DNA of 64,000 nucleotides from Phallus indusiatus (lineage: Eukaryota; Basidiomycota; Agaricomycetes; Phallales; Phallaceae): the NCBI GenBank assembly GCA_027605045.1, contig JAQFWX010000016.1:1144051-1208050 (forward strand). The letters run 5' to 3'. Below, in pieces: positions 46,533 through 54,732 of the stretch (position 1 is the stretch's first letter; every line of letters begins with the position of its first letter). Position numbers and translations under genes: made by a program. The notes under the pieces were generated by a model. That model did not search any database and was not told where the DNA came from. It was given only the letters and a program-made list of their open reading frames with translations.

Positions 46533-47737
46533 TAGTCGGATGTAGGGAGGACCTGGTTAGGGTCCGCATTCCAAGTATTGATTAAATACTTGATCTCGGG
46601 GTGGATTAACTCTCCCGAGATAAACACCACCGATGGACGGTTGGCGGCAGCCTCCATAGCTTCAAGCTTGGCTGTTTTCCTCGCCAGGCGGCGCTCCTTC
46701 ATGGATCTGCGCCAACGAGTCCATGCGTATGAAATACGCATGTGAACCCCTCTGTCATCGGGGTACGTGAACACCGGGGGGTCGGTCCAAACCCGGGTTC
46801 CAATCTCGACGAACAATGGTTCGTCGAGGCTGCAGGTGTTATACCATGCAGTAGGATTGGGGGTGCCAGGCACCAGAGAATGATCCCCACTAACAGTGGG
46901 GTCGAAACCCTTGACGAAGAAGGGCCATGGGTCCCTATTGGAGTCCCATCCTGGCTTGGTCCGTGGATACGGACCAGAGGGTTTCCTTGGAGAAACCGGG
47001 GCAGCATCGCGAGAGCCCGATGCCTTGGTTGCATCAGCGTAGGTACGCTGAGGCTTGTGTTTGGTGGACGACGCGATGGAGGCGTCGTCATCATAGTCAT
47101 TATCATCGACTATGTCTTCCATGTCGTCGTCAGACGACATGTCGTTGAAGATATCAGGCAAAGGGGCTGCCTGGGATGGTTCAGGCGCTTTATCGGCCTG
47201 GTCTCTCGACCGCTTTTTGGAGGTCGATGGGGTAGTCGACGGGCCTGCCGTTGACGCTGAACGTTCAAGTTCAGCAATGCGAGCTTTCAGCTCGCAGATA
47301 TGACGATTCGCATCGTCGAGGTGGTCTGTCAAGGACTTGACGTCCTTTTCAGCTTCTTCTAGACGTTCGTCTAGATGATAGTACTCCCTCTTTATGAAGG
47401 GAAAGGCCTTGTAGACGGCCTGCTTGACCATATCATGGTCAAGGATGATTGCCCCGCTGCCAGCGGGGCCTGCCAGGTGACTGGCAAAGTCGTTGCACGC
47501 AGTGCAACTATCATTGTTATGATAGACGGATATGCATCCGTCCATCGCGTCTAAGGTCCATTCGGACCTTTGCAGGGCCAGTTGAGCCTCTGCTTTTTTG
47601 AACCTACTAACAGGTTGCGGCGTAGGCGACCGCGAGCGTGATCGTTCGCGTTGTTTTCCCTTGCTGTCAGGCATGGGGGGTGTGAGGGAGAAAAGACCGT
47701 GAACGGACTTTTGGGTTATATACTTGGGCGGCCTCAT
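46532..47737 (-). CDS. Element A ORF3, accessory protein with RS-rich N-terminus and coiled coil
   Basis: 401 residues. Features in order: KGKQRERSRSRSPTP near residue 30, a Cys/His-containing segment (NDSCTACNDFASHL), a coiled coil (DERLEEAEKDVKSLTDHLDD and following), basic SKKRSRD, an acidic stretch, and a C-terminal domain with DPWPFFVKGFDPT, LVPGTPNPTAWYNTCSLDEP and RISYAWTRWRR. The C-terminal domain is conserved in the element B relic (PVPGPVPDPLAWYMMCPLDD). The ORF starts 70 nt after the pol stop. No enzyme motif, signal peptide or membrane span. It could be a nucleic-acid- or Gag-binding factor; that is inference. Confidence 0.75.
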   Translation of the reverse strand: MRPPKYITQKSVHGLFSLTPPMPDSKGKQRERSRSRSPTPQPVSRFKKAEAQLALQRSEWTLDAMDGCISVYHNNDSCTACNDFASHLAGPAGSGAIILDHDMVKQAVYKAFPFIKREYYHLDERLEEAEKDVKSLTDHLDDANRHICELKARIAELERSASTAGPSTTPSTSKKRSRDQADKAPEPSQAAPLPDIFNDMSSDDDMEDIVDDNDYDDDASIASSTKHKPQRTYADATKASGSRDAAPVSPRKPSGPYPRTKPGWDSNRDPWPFFVKGFDPTVSGDHSLVPGTPNPTAWYNTCSLDEPLFVEIGTRVWTDPPVFTYPDDRGVHMRISYAWTRWRRSMKERRLARKTAKLEAMEAAANRPSVVFISGELIHPEIKYLINTWNADPNQVLPTSD

Positions 47738-47807
47738 GGAGCGCCCAAGTGAAAATTACCTCACCGCGTAGCAGTGAAGTGCCAGTGGATCCCTGTGGGT
47801 GGGATCT

Positions 47808-50800
47808 TCAAGCAGATCCCCGAGTGGGATCTGGGCGCTTGTTGTTGGTCCGCGACTCTCCGTGATTGGATAGTCGTGGCAGCTGCCGAGGCTCGTTTAC
47901 GCCTCGTAATTGCAAGTACTCGTCTAGAGCTTGCAAGTCCTTACAGTTACTGTAAGGTTCCCAAGTGGTATCCCCAAGGGTCCACTGGACTAGGAACTCG
48001 AGATCTTTCTCGCGAGTTCCACTCCAGCGATGAGCTAGGAGTTCCTCGACGTGCCATTCAGCATCGTCTGGCTGTCCAAAGTCATACGCCGTGAGTGTAT
48101 CGCGGCGTGGAAATCTCTCATCGTCGTTGGCGATGTGAGGTTTAATCAAATCCACGTGAAATACGGGATTTATGCGACGTTGCTTGAGCTCTTCAGAGAG
48201 CTCAAGTTTTACTGTGATATTGTCTTTAACGGACAATATTTTGTATGGTCCCACATAACGCGGGATCAACTTCTTAACTCTCCCCTTGGGGAGGTTGAGA
48301 TTCCTCGTCGACAGATAGACGAGGTCACCCTCTTTGTACTCCGGTGCATCGCGCCGTGAGTTGTTCGCGTAGTGAGCCTGTTTAACGCGATTGGCTATGA
48401 TAGCGTCATGCGCTATCATGAGGTTCCACTTTGCCTGTTGAGCAAAGTGTTGAACACCTTTGAATTTGGTGTTCGTCTCAATTTTCCTTCCCAAACTGGG
48501 AAGGTAGCCGTAGTTGAGTTCAAACGGCGCGAAACCAGTGGTTTCGCTGGTGCTGCTATTAATAGCAAACTCCACCATTGGGATCCTTTCGGCCCAATCT
48601 TTTTGATCATTCTGTATGACGGAACGAAGTATTTGACCAATTGAGCGATTGGCTCGCTCGGTAGATCCATCCGTTTGCGGATGGAACGCCGTGGACATGA
48701 GCAATCGTGTCCCCATTAGGCGTTGCAGTTCCTGCCAAAACTTGGCAGTGAATCGTGCATCCCTGTCACTCACGATTGAGTCAGGGACACCGTGGAGTCT
48801 TACGACTTCACTGAGGTATAACCAGGCTGTGCCCTTGGCGGTCAGCTTGGTGGTGGTTGGCATCAGACGAACCATAGAGGTCAGTCTGTCAATCACGACG
48901 AATAGGAAGTCGTGGCCGTTTGAAACGGGTAATGGACCGACGAAGTCCATTCCAATCGATTCCCAAGGTTTATTGGGAATCGGGAGTTGTTTTAACAGAC
49001 CACTGGGGTGATTATTCTCCCCTTTGTTGGTCTGGCACGTTCCGCAGGATCTGCAGAACGTATCGATGTCTTCAATCATCGATTTCCACCAGTACGCTTG
49101 TCTAACGTACTGAGACGTTTTGTAACGTCCAAAGTGCCCAACAATTTGGTGGGCCTCACTGATTATAATCTCAGTGATCCTCCTCCCCTTGTAAAATGCG
49201 TTATGGGGGACGCATAATACATCGCGGAGGAACTGATTCTTGGTAAAGATCAGTTGATTTTTAATTCCAAACGCCTTGTGAGCGTTTGGGTTGGCAAGAA
49301 CCAGCTTAAATACTGGGTCCTTGTGATAACCTTGCTGTATCAGCGAGGTAAATTCAGCAAAGCCCTCAATTTTGGCTTTAAGAAGCTTGCTGTCTTGCTC
49401 TGCACTTAGAGCAAGTATATCCTCATCGGATTGCGCTTCTGTAATATCAGAAGGTGTAGTATTTGAGGGACCTTCAACTCGAGGTTCCTCTCGTACTCGT
49501 GAACGTGTAATAACGTTCACTCTCACTTCATCCCTTCTTTCGATGGGAAGATGATCCCCTTCGGGATCAAGTCTAACGTCAGCGTTGACGTATACCTCCG
49601 GAGGGTGAACCTCATCCGGAGTGTCCTCTTCGTAATAACGAGAGAGGCCATCGGCGACATTGTTAGTGACGCCCTTGACATGAATCGTCTCGTAATCAAA
49701 ACGAGACAGGTATTCATACCACCGTGCTTGGCGCGGTGACATGCGAGGCTGGGTCTTGAAGTGGACCATGGCCTCGTTGTCCGTTACTAGGGTGAATCTA
49801 CGCCCTAGTAGTTTGTCTTCCCACTTAAGGAAGGCTTCAAGTACCGCGATGAGCTCATGCTCATGGGTGCGGTAGTTGTACTGAGCAGGGGTGAACTTCT
49901 TCGAGAGAAACCCTGCTGGCCTACATGTTTGCCATGTAGGCCCTTGCCCATAATAGGCACCGACGCCACATTTAGAGCCGTCGGTTACGACCCAAATTGG
50001 ATCTGGGTCGTCCACGTTAATAGGCTTCAAGATAGGAGCCTTTCGCGTGAGTGCTTTGATTGAATCAAAGCACTTGTTCAACAACGGCGTCCATACGAAC
50101 GGTCTGTTGTTGTACGTACACCCTGATAGTGGTGTAGTGTATGCGGCTACCCCTGGTAGGTATGCCGCAACGTATTGTACGAGGCCCAGAAATTTCTGGA
50201 CATCGTTATACGTGCGTGGAGTTCTCCACTCACGTATTTTATCCATCTTCTCTTGATCGGGATGGATGCCATCATCGTCAATGATGTGGCCTAAGCACTC
50301 CAGTCGCTTAGAGTATAAGTCAACTTTACGACTACTCAGGTAAAGTTGTGCCTCTCGCAAACGCGAGAAGGCGTTCTCTAGATGCTGCTGATGCAGATCT
50401 ATTGTGTTTGAATAGACGAACACGTCGTCTATGTATGCATCCGTCGAACGACCGATGCAGTCCCTAAAGATATGGGTCATCAGACGTTGAAACGTCGATG
50501 GGGCATTGCAGTCTCCTTGCTGCTTGACATGGCTCTTGAAAGTGCCATAGATGGTGGCAAAGGTCGTCTTGTGGACGTCCTCTGGGACTATGCGTACCTG
50601 CTCGTACGCCTCAGTCAGATCAATCTTTGATCTGTATTTGTGTCTCGCCACGTTCTGGCGGATGGTTTCCTGGTCAGGGAAGGGCGTTACGTCCTTCTCT
50701 ATGTTTTCGTTCTGCAGGCGCAGATCGAACACGGTCCGTAGTGCTAAGACCACGGCTCGTTTCTGCAGGCAAAGCATAGGGATTGCCTGTGTAGCTACAG

Positions 50801-52805
50801 TTGGTTCCCACCAACCTGCAGCTACGTATCGCTGAATCTTTTCAGCGAGTAGCGCTTTGAGCGCATCTGGGCACCTGGGAAGGTGGTACCGGATCTTCTT
50901 ATTGGGTTCAATAAGAGGAATCTGATGATTCACTTCCCGAAACGGGGGAAGTCGGGAAGGGACAGGACCGAAAAGGTCACTGTACTTGTTCTTCCAGTAC
51001 TCGATGAGTGCTGGGATATTCTCTTCCGTCATCTCAGGGACGGAGGAGCTGGAATGTTGGGTGCTGGCTAGCACCATCGCTCCTGTTTCAGGAGCGTGTC
51101 CAATCACATGGTGATTGGTGTCAATCACCTCGCCGTCGCGGGTGATTGTACCTCTGCTGAAATCTAGGCAGATGTTGTAGCGTCTCAGGAATGGGACGCC
51201 AATGATCACATCATAGTGATCGATGTTGACGATGTCAAAGTACTCTTGGACATCGATACCTCCGAATTGGATTCGGGTGTACGTTCCATACTGGATGGAA
51301 GACTTGCTGCCCTTAACGGCCAGCTGCAGCACGACAGGTTTGTCGAGCTTGAAGGTTCTTGCCCCGGTGGCAAGAGAGAAATGAGGGGACATGATCATCC
51401 CCTGGCATCCACTGTCGACTAGGCAGTGAGCCAATTGGCCATTAACTGGCCAGAAACCCTCAATGGGTCTCGATGCGTTTCTGTCTCGTGTTGGGGCACG
51501 AGAGCTCACTCTAGCCGTATGGTCATAGAGTGGTTCCTTGCTCGTAGCGAGCGAGGACTCATTGTCATCCAATGGCGATGACTTGTGGACCGCGAAGTGC
51601 AGTCTGCGCTCCTCATACTCGTCACCAATTGTGAGGAGCATGTATACACTGGGACCATTGTCATCATCGTCCCATTGGTATTGGATGCCCTCGTCGTCCT
51701 CGACGGGGTCGTTGGTGGGCTCGTCTTGGGCCACCTCTTCCTCCACAGCTTGTTCAGCTGTGGGGTCTTCCACGTTCTCCTGCGGGGCATCGTTCGATGT
51801 CTCGCCAGAGGTCTCTTCAACCTCTTCGATACGACCCACATTGGCTCGTACCTGTCTCAGTCTGGGGCATGCATTTCTGTAATGTCCCACCTGCCCACAG
51901 TTGAAACACGTGGGAGGGGTAGTGCTAGTGCGATTGTTCGTACTAGTTGGGGCAGTCCTAGCGAGCTGCGAGTTATGATTTCTCGAGCTTGATGAGCTCG
52001 AGGGGCGATTCCCCAATGGGGAATTGCCATTAGTTCGCGTCTCATGGGGACGCGCAGAGGGACCGTGGTTCCTCTGGTTCAAGCGCATATTGTTTGAATG
52101 CGCTTGTCTGGCCAAGTTGGTGTGGCTGCTGCTGCTGCCACTACCACTACTGCCACTACTACCCGTTGGACGGGTAGTGCTTCCTTGGGAGGCCGTTATC
52201 GACCTCCGCTTCTTGAACGCCTCCTCTACTTGGATGGCGAGTGCAAGTAGTTCCTTAGCAGACATCTGCTCAGGACTACCGCCTCTGAATGCTACTTCAG
52301 CGGCGAGGCTGTGGTTCAGCCCATCAAGGAACCTCCTCCTGAATGTATAATCATCAGGAGGGTGCGCTAGTCTGTTGGCTAGCGTGAGTAACGCACTCAT
52401 GTATTCGTGTACAGAGTGCGATCCTTGCCGTTCGCGTTCGAACTGGATCGCCACCTCACTTCTCGAGTGGGGTGGGAGGAATCGTTCGTGTAGTCTCCGT
52501 AAAGCGGGGACTAGGGTCCACTCATGCATGGGACGAGTACCTCGTTCCACGTTCTGGGTGAACCACTCTTGTGCCAACCCTTCTAGGCGCATGCCTAGAA
52601 AGGAGAGTTGCTCTGCTTGGCTGACTTCTCCAAGCAGGTGGTTTACGCGTAGCCAGCGTAACAGACCCGACACAAAGTTGTCGAAGTCCTCGGCTCTGGA
52701 CGAGCCGCTATATGTGGGCGGGAGCCCTATCTTCGCTCCTGCTTTCGCAAGGGGCGAGTTGCCTGGCATCATATCCCTGTTTGCAATCAGGGCTTCTTGA
52801 ACCAT
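47808..52805 (-). CDS. Element A gag-pol polyprotein (gag core, protease, RT, RNase H, integrase, chromodomain)
   Basis: An uninterrupted 1,665-residue frame. Retrotransposon-gag domain about 25-200 (FLDGLNHSL), CCHC knuckle CFNCGQVGHYRNAC at 300-313, aspartic protease LVDSGCQG (Asp464), reverse transcriptase with YIDDVFVYS near 791, RNase H with VTDGSKCG near 940, HELIAV and TDNEA. Integrase: zinc finger HQIVGHFG...FCRSCGTCQ, then catalytic MDFVGPL, SDRDARF and the FHPQTDGSTER Glu. The C-terminal chromodomain (WHVEELLAHRW...FLVQW...TWEPYSN) lies around 1570-1625. All catalytic residues looked for are present, so the protein could be functional. The start ATG sits in CCATGG immediately after a TAG in the third frame. 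Confidence 0.93.
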   Translation of the reverse strand: MVQEALIANRDMMPGNSPLAKAGAKIGLPPTYSGSSRAEDFDNFVSGLLRWLRVNHLLGEVSQAEQLSFLGMRLEGLAQEWFTQNVERGTRPMHEWTLVPALRRLHERFLPPHSRSEVAIQFERERQGSHSVHEYMSALLTLANRLAHPPDDYTFRRRFLDGLNHSLAAEVAFRGGSPEQMSAKELLALAIQVEEAFKKRRSITASQGSTTRPTGSSGSSGSGSSSSHTNLARQAHSNNMRLNQRNHGPSARPHETRTNGNSPLGNRPSSSSSSRNHNSQLARTAPTSTNNRTSTTPPTCFNCGQVGHYRNACPRLRQVRANVGRIEEVEETSGETSNDAPQENVEDPTAEQAVEEEVAQDEPTNDPVEDDEGIQYQWDDDDNGPSVYMLLTIGDEYEERRLHFAVHKSSPLDDNESSLATSKEPLYDHTARVSSRAPTRDRNASRPIEGFWPVNGQLAHCLVDSGCQGMIMSPHFSLATGARTFKLDKPVVLQLAVKGSKSSIQYGTYTRIQFGGIDVQEYFDIVNIDHYDVIIGVPFLRRYNICLDFSRGTITRDGEVIDTNHHVIGHAPETGAMVLASTQHSSSSVPEMTEENIPALIEYWKNKYSDLFGPVPSRLPPFREVNHQIPLIEPNKKIRYHLPRCPDALKALLAEKIQRYVAAGWWEPTVATQAIPMLCLQKRAVVLALRTVFDLRLQNENIEKDVTPFPDQETIRQNVARHKYRSKIDLTEAYEQVRIVPEDVHKTTFATIYGTFKSHVKQQGDCNAPSTFQRLMTHIFRDCIGRSTDAYIDDVFVYSNTIDLHQQHLENAFSRLREAQLYLSSRKVDLYSKRLECLGHIIDDDGIHPDQEKMDKIREWRTPRTYNDVQKFLGLVQYVAAYLPGVAAYTTPLSGCTYNNRPFVWTPLLNKCFDSIKALTRKAPILKPINVDDPDPIWVVTDGSKCGVGAYYGQGPTWQTCRPAGFLSKKFTPAQYNYRTHEHELIAVLEAFLKWEDKLLGRRFTLVTDNEAMVHFKTQPRMSPRQARWYEYLSRFDYETIHVKGVTNNVADGLSRYYEEDTPDEVHPPEVYVNADVRLDPEGDHLPIERRDEVRVNVITRSRVREEPRVEGPSNTTPSDITEAQSDEDILALSAEQDSKLLKAKIEGFAEFTSLIQQGYHKDPVFKLVLANPNAHKAFGIKNQLIFTKNQFLRDVLCVPHNAFYKGRRITEIIISEAHQIVGHFGRYKTSQYVRQAYWWKSMIEDIDTFCRSCGTCQTNKGENNHPSGLLKQLPIPNKPWESIGMDFVGPLPVSNGHDFLFVVIDRLTSMVRLMPTTTKLTAKGTAWLYLSEVVRLHGVPDSIVSDRDARFTAKFWQELQRLMGTRLLMSTAFHPQTDGSTERANRSIGQILRSVIQNDQKDWAERIPMVEFAINSSTSETTGFAPFELNYGYLPSLGRKIETNTKFKGVQHFAQQAKWNLMIAHDAIIANRVKQAHYANNSRRDAPEYKEGDLVYLSTRNLNLPKGRVKKLIPRYVGPYKILSVKDNITVKLELSEELKQRRINPVFHVDLIKPHIANDDERFPRRDTLTAYDFGQPDDAEWHVEELLAHRWSGTREKDLEFLVQWTLGDTTWEPYSNCKDLQALDEYLQLRGVNEPRQLPRLSNHGESRTNNKRPDPTRGSA

Positions 52806-52818
52806 GGCTATGACGCCC

Positions 52819-54327
52819 TCAAGTACTGGGCGTCGTCGTTGAAAGGGTCAAATCTTTCAACACGTTCCTCATCGAACGGTGTGGCGCGGAGATCCTCGCC
52901 ATACTGTGGTCGACGAGCGTATCCATCATATGGATCGATACGTGGTGCTTCTGCTGGGTTAGCAGATGCTTGCCTCTGCCCATTGGGCTCGGCACTTTGC
53001 CTTGGCAGTTGTCTGCCAGGGGTGATGCTCTGTCGTCTGGACGACTTGAGCTTGTGGCTGGGTCTGGCGATGGGATCCTATCGCCAGTGATGGCATTATA
53101 GCCACCTTCAAGCACACGAGCATGGCGGACCGCGTTCATACGCGCGTCCCTCGCGATGCGGATCCTATTTTGGATGATCCGCATTTGCTGCTCGTTGGGA
53201 GTGTCAGTCTCGAGAGAGCCTGCTACAGCTTCCTCGAGCGCATTAGTGGCCGTCTCCACAGCCCGTGCATGCGTACGGATTGCTCTGTCGGAGAGTAGCC
53301 TTGCTATCCTCTGGTATTCGAGGGCAGCTTGGGCGACCACTTCAGCATCCTCTCGTGGGGGTGCTCCATTTCGCGACTGGTTCACCAGTCGCGTGGCTAT
53401 CTCGGTATCGATATAGTCACCAACCGCGTCAGACTCATGAGGCGGTTGTCTTGTGAAACGGTGCATTCGTCTCACTGTTTCTCTGCCAGCCTCTATTTCG
53501 GGGCCGGGGTTTCTAGGAGCTGTATATGCCGTAGCTCCTTGAGTAGGAGGTCTATCAGGACGCGTACTCGGTCCTGGGGTAACGTTCTGAGAACGTTGTC
53601 TGGTGCCTGTTGGTGCAGGCTCAGGGGATTGGGAATTACCAGCTGTCGCTGGTGACGGACTGGCATATGTCGGTCCCGTCGGTGTAACAAACCTAGCTTG
53701 TGGGGCTGGGTTTGTGAATTGATATGCAAGGCGACTCGTCGGCCCTGCTGGTCTAGGACGAGTAGATCCAGTACCTGATGCAGGCGGATCTACCGCTCTG
53801 CTTTTTCCTTTGTCAGAGCGTGCTCGTGCAGGCTCTGCTTCAGGAGACAAGTCTGTTGTCCTGACTTGGTCCCTGTCAGTGCCTGTAGTAACAGGCTCTG
53901 GCTCAGGGTTTTCAACTCCTGCGTTGACATTCTCGATTAATCGAGCTAGTCTCTGCAGTTCTGACGGGGACATATTCCCGTTCCTCACGCCATCGAGTAA
54001 CGATGCGTGAACAGCGTTCATTGTCTCGTCCCTTCGGATGGACCTGTCGCTCCTGACGCTAAGTCTGGAGCGACCAGATGCTACAGACTTTACGTCCTCA
54101 TCTTCTTCATCAGCGAGTTGGGGCTGATGTTCCATCGTCTGCGACGCAGGACGAGTGGGATTTTGGGTTGATGCATCCACTCTCTCCCATGTGGATGACT
54201 CTCCTTCGAGGGTTCCTTCCCTAGACGGGTCGGGATTTTCGGTTTGCACTGGCCCGGGTGGGTCAGGCTGATAGGAATCAGGTGTACCACGATCTGGTGC
54301 ACTCTGACTCCTGGTAGTAGGAGCCAT
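52819..54327 (-). CDS. Element A ORF1, N-terminal gag-region protein
   Basis: 502 residues as read, starting MAPTTRSQSAPDRGTPDSYQ. Pro/Ser/Thr-rich and disordered, with a SRLSVRSDRSIRRDE patch and a helical C-terminal half (IARLLSDRAIRTHARAVETA). From about 53035 the protein-like sequence moves to another frame (ANPAEAPRIDPYDGYARRPQ, FDEERVERFDPFNDDAQYLR), which ends TAG at 52810-52808, two bases before the pol ATG. Either this copy has a one-base indel or the element uses frameshifting there. Role presumably in particle assembly. Confidence 0.7.
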   Translation of the reverse strand: MAPTTRSQSAPDRGTPDSYQPDPPGPVQTENPDPSREGTLEGESSTWERVDASTQNPTRPASQTMEHQPQLADEEDEDVKSVASGRSRLSVRSDRSIRRDETMNAVHASLLDGVRNGNMSPSELQRLARLIENVNAGVENPEPEPVTTGTDRDQVRTTDLSPEAEPARARSDKGKSRAVDPPASGTGSTRPRPAGPTSRLAYQFTNPAPQARFVTPTGPTYASPSPATAGNSQSPEPAPTGTRQRSQNVTPGPSTRPDRPPTQGATAYTAPRNPGPEIEAGRETVRRMHRFTRQPPHESDAVGDYIDTEIATRLVNQSRNGAPPREDAEVVAQAALEYQRIARLLSDRAIRTHARAVETATNALEEAVAGSLETDTPNEQQMRIIQNRIRIARDARMNAVRHARVLEGGYNAITGDRIPSPDPATSSSRPDDRASPLADNCQGKVPSPMGRGKHLLTQQKHHVSIHMMDTLVDHSMARISAPHRSMRNVLKDLTLSTTTPST

Positions 54328-54412
54328 TGAATCCTCCTGTAATAGGAAGGGTTAATTTCGCTTGCTTAATACAGCGGCGGGTTGTTTTTAACGCCTTTGG
54401 TGTTAAAAAAGA
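54328..54412 (-). other. Element A leader; primer-binding site not canonical
   Basis: 85 nt between the 5' LTR and the ORF1 start. No TGG trinucleotide and thus no standard tRNA-type PBS follows the LTR. Instead there is an imperfect hairpin TTTTTAAC...GTTAAAAA (about 54385-54410). The minus-strand ACCAAAG in it could pair with CTTTGGT in the LTR (54501-54495). Confidence 0.5.
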
Positions 54413-54732
54413 TGTAACGTTCGTTACTTTTTATAGTGTACCGCTTGCGGTACACAGTTTATATCACGCTGTAGTTTCACGCCACAAGTAACAGACCAAA
54501 GTGCTGTATTTTCTTTGTGGAGTAAAACAAGTTGCGCGTGCTGAATCAGCACGCGCGTAGCTACTACTAATGTATAGTTATTACATAATGGCTCGCCGCG
54601 CCGCGGCGAGCCAGAGGCGTTAAGCGCCTCTGTTATTAGAGTAAGTAATAGTAACTACTGCAGAGGGCGAAGCCCTCTGCATATGCCTAAGTGGCATATA
54701 CTCAATCCACCGCATGCAGTGGATCCGTTACA
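54413..54732 (-). repeat. 5' LTR of element A (right)
   Basis: 320 bp. Six stem-loops follow each other: 54436-54455, 54534-54556, 54590-54612, 54612-54632, 54659-54681 and 54681-54699, each with 7-11 bp stems and loops of 1-7 nt. The 54590-54612 hairpin is intact here but truncated in the 3' LTR. Confidence 0.9.

Larger units (their letters stand above)
45538..54732 (-). mobile_element. Element A: near-intact chromodomain Ty3/gypsy LTR retrotransposon with two accessory genes
   Basis: A 9.2 kb element on the minus strand. 5' LTR 54732-54413, leader, ORF1 (54327-52819), gag-pol (52805-47808), ORF3 (47737-46532), ORF4 (46532-45918), polypurine tract AAGGGGAGGA (45865-45856) and 3' LTR 45855-45538. 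The LTRs are nearly identical, so insertion was recent. The domain order protease, RT, RNase H, integrase, chromodomain defines a chromovirus. The two genes between pol and the 3' LTR occupy the position of env in retroviruses but show no signal peptide or membrane span. No matching TSD flanks the element (TTAAG on the left, TCGCC on the right). The whole element is dense in short hairpins. Confidence 0.92.

Noticed and set aside
46092..47254. Plus-strand frames inside element A
   Set aside because: They lie antisense to ORF3 and ORF4. The palindromic nature of the sequence keeps antisense frames open; no motifs.
45918..47737. ORF3/ORF4 as an envelope gene
   Set aside because: No signal peptide, membrane span or glycoprotein-like cysteine pattern is visible.
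52819..54327. Element A ORF1 as a separate host gene
   Set aside because: It lies between the 5' LTR and gag-pol in the same orientation, with the leader and polypurine tract in place, so it belongs to the element.
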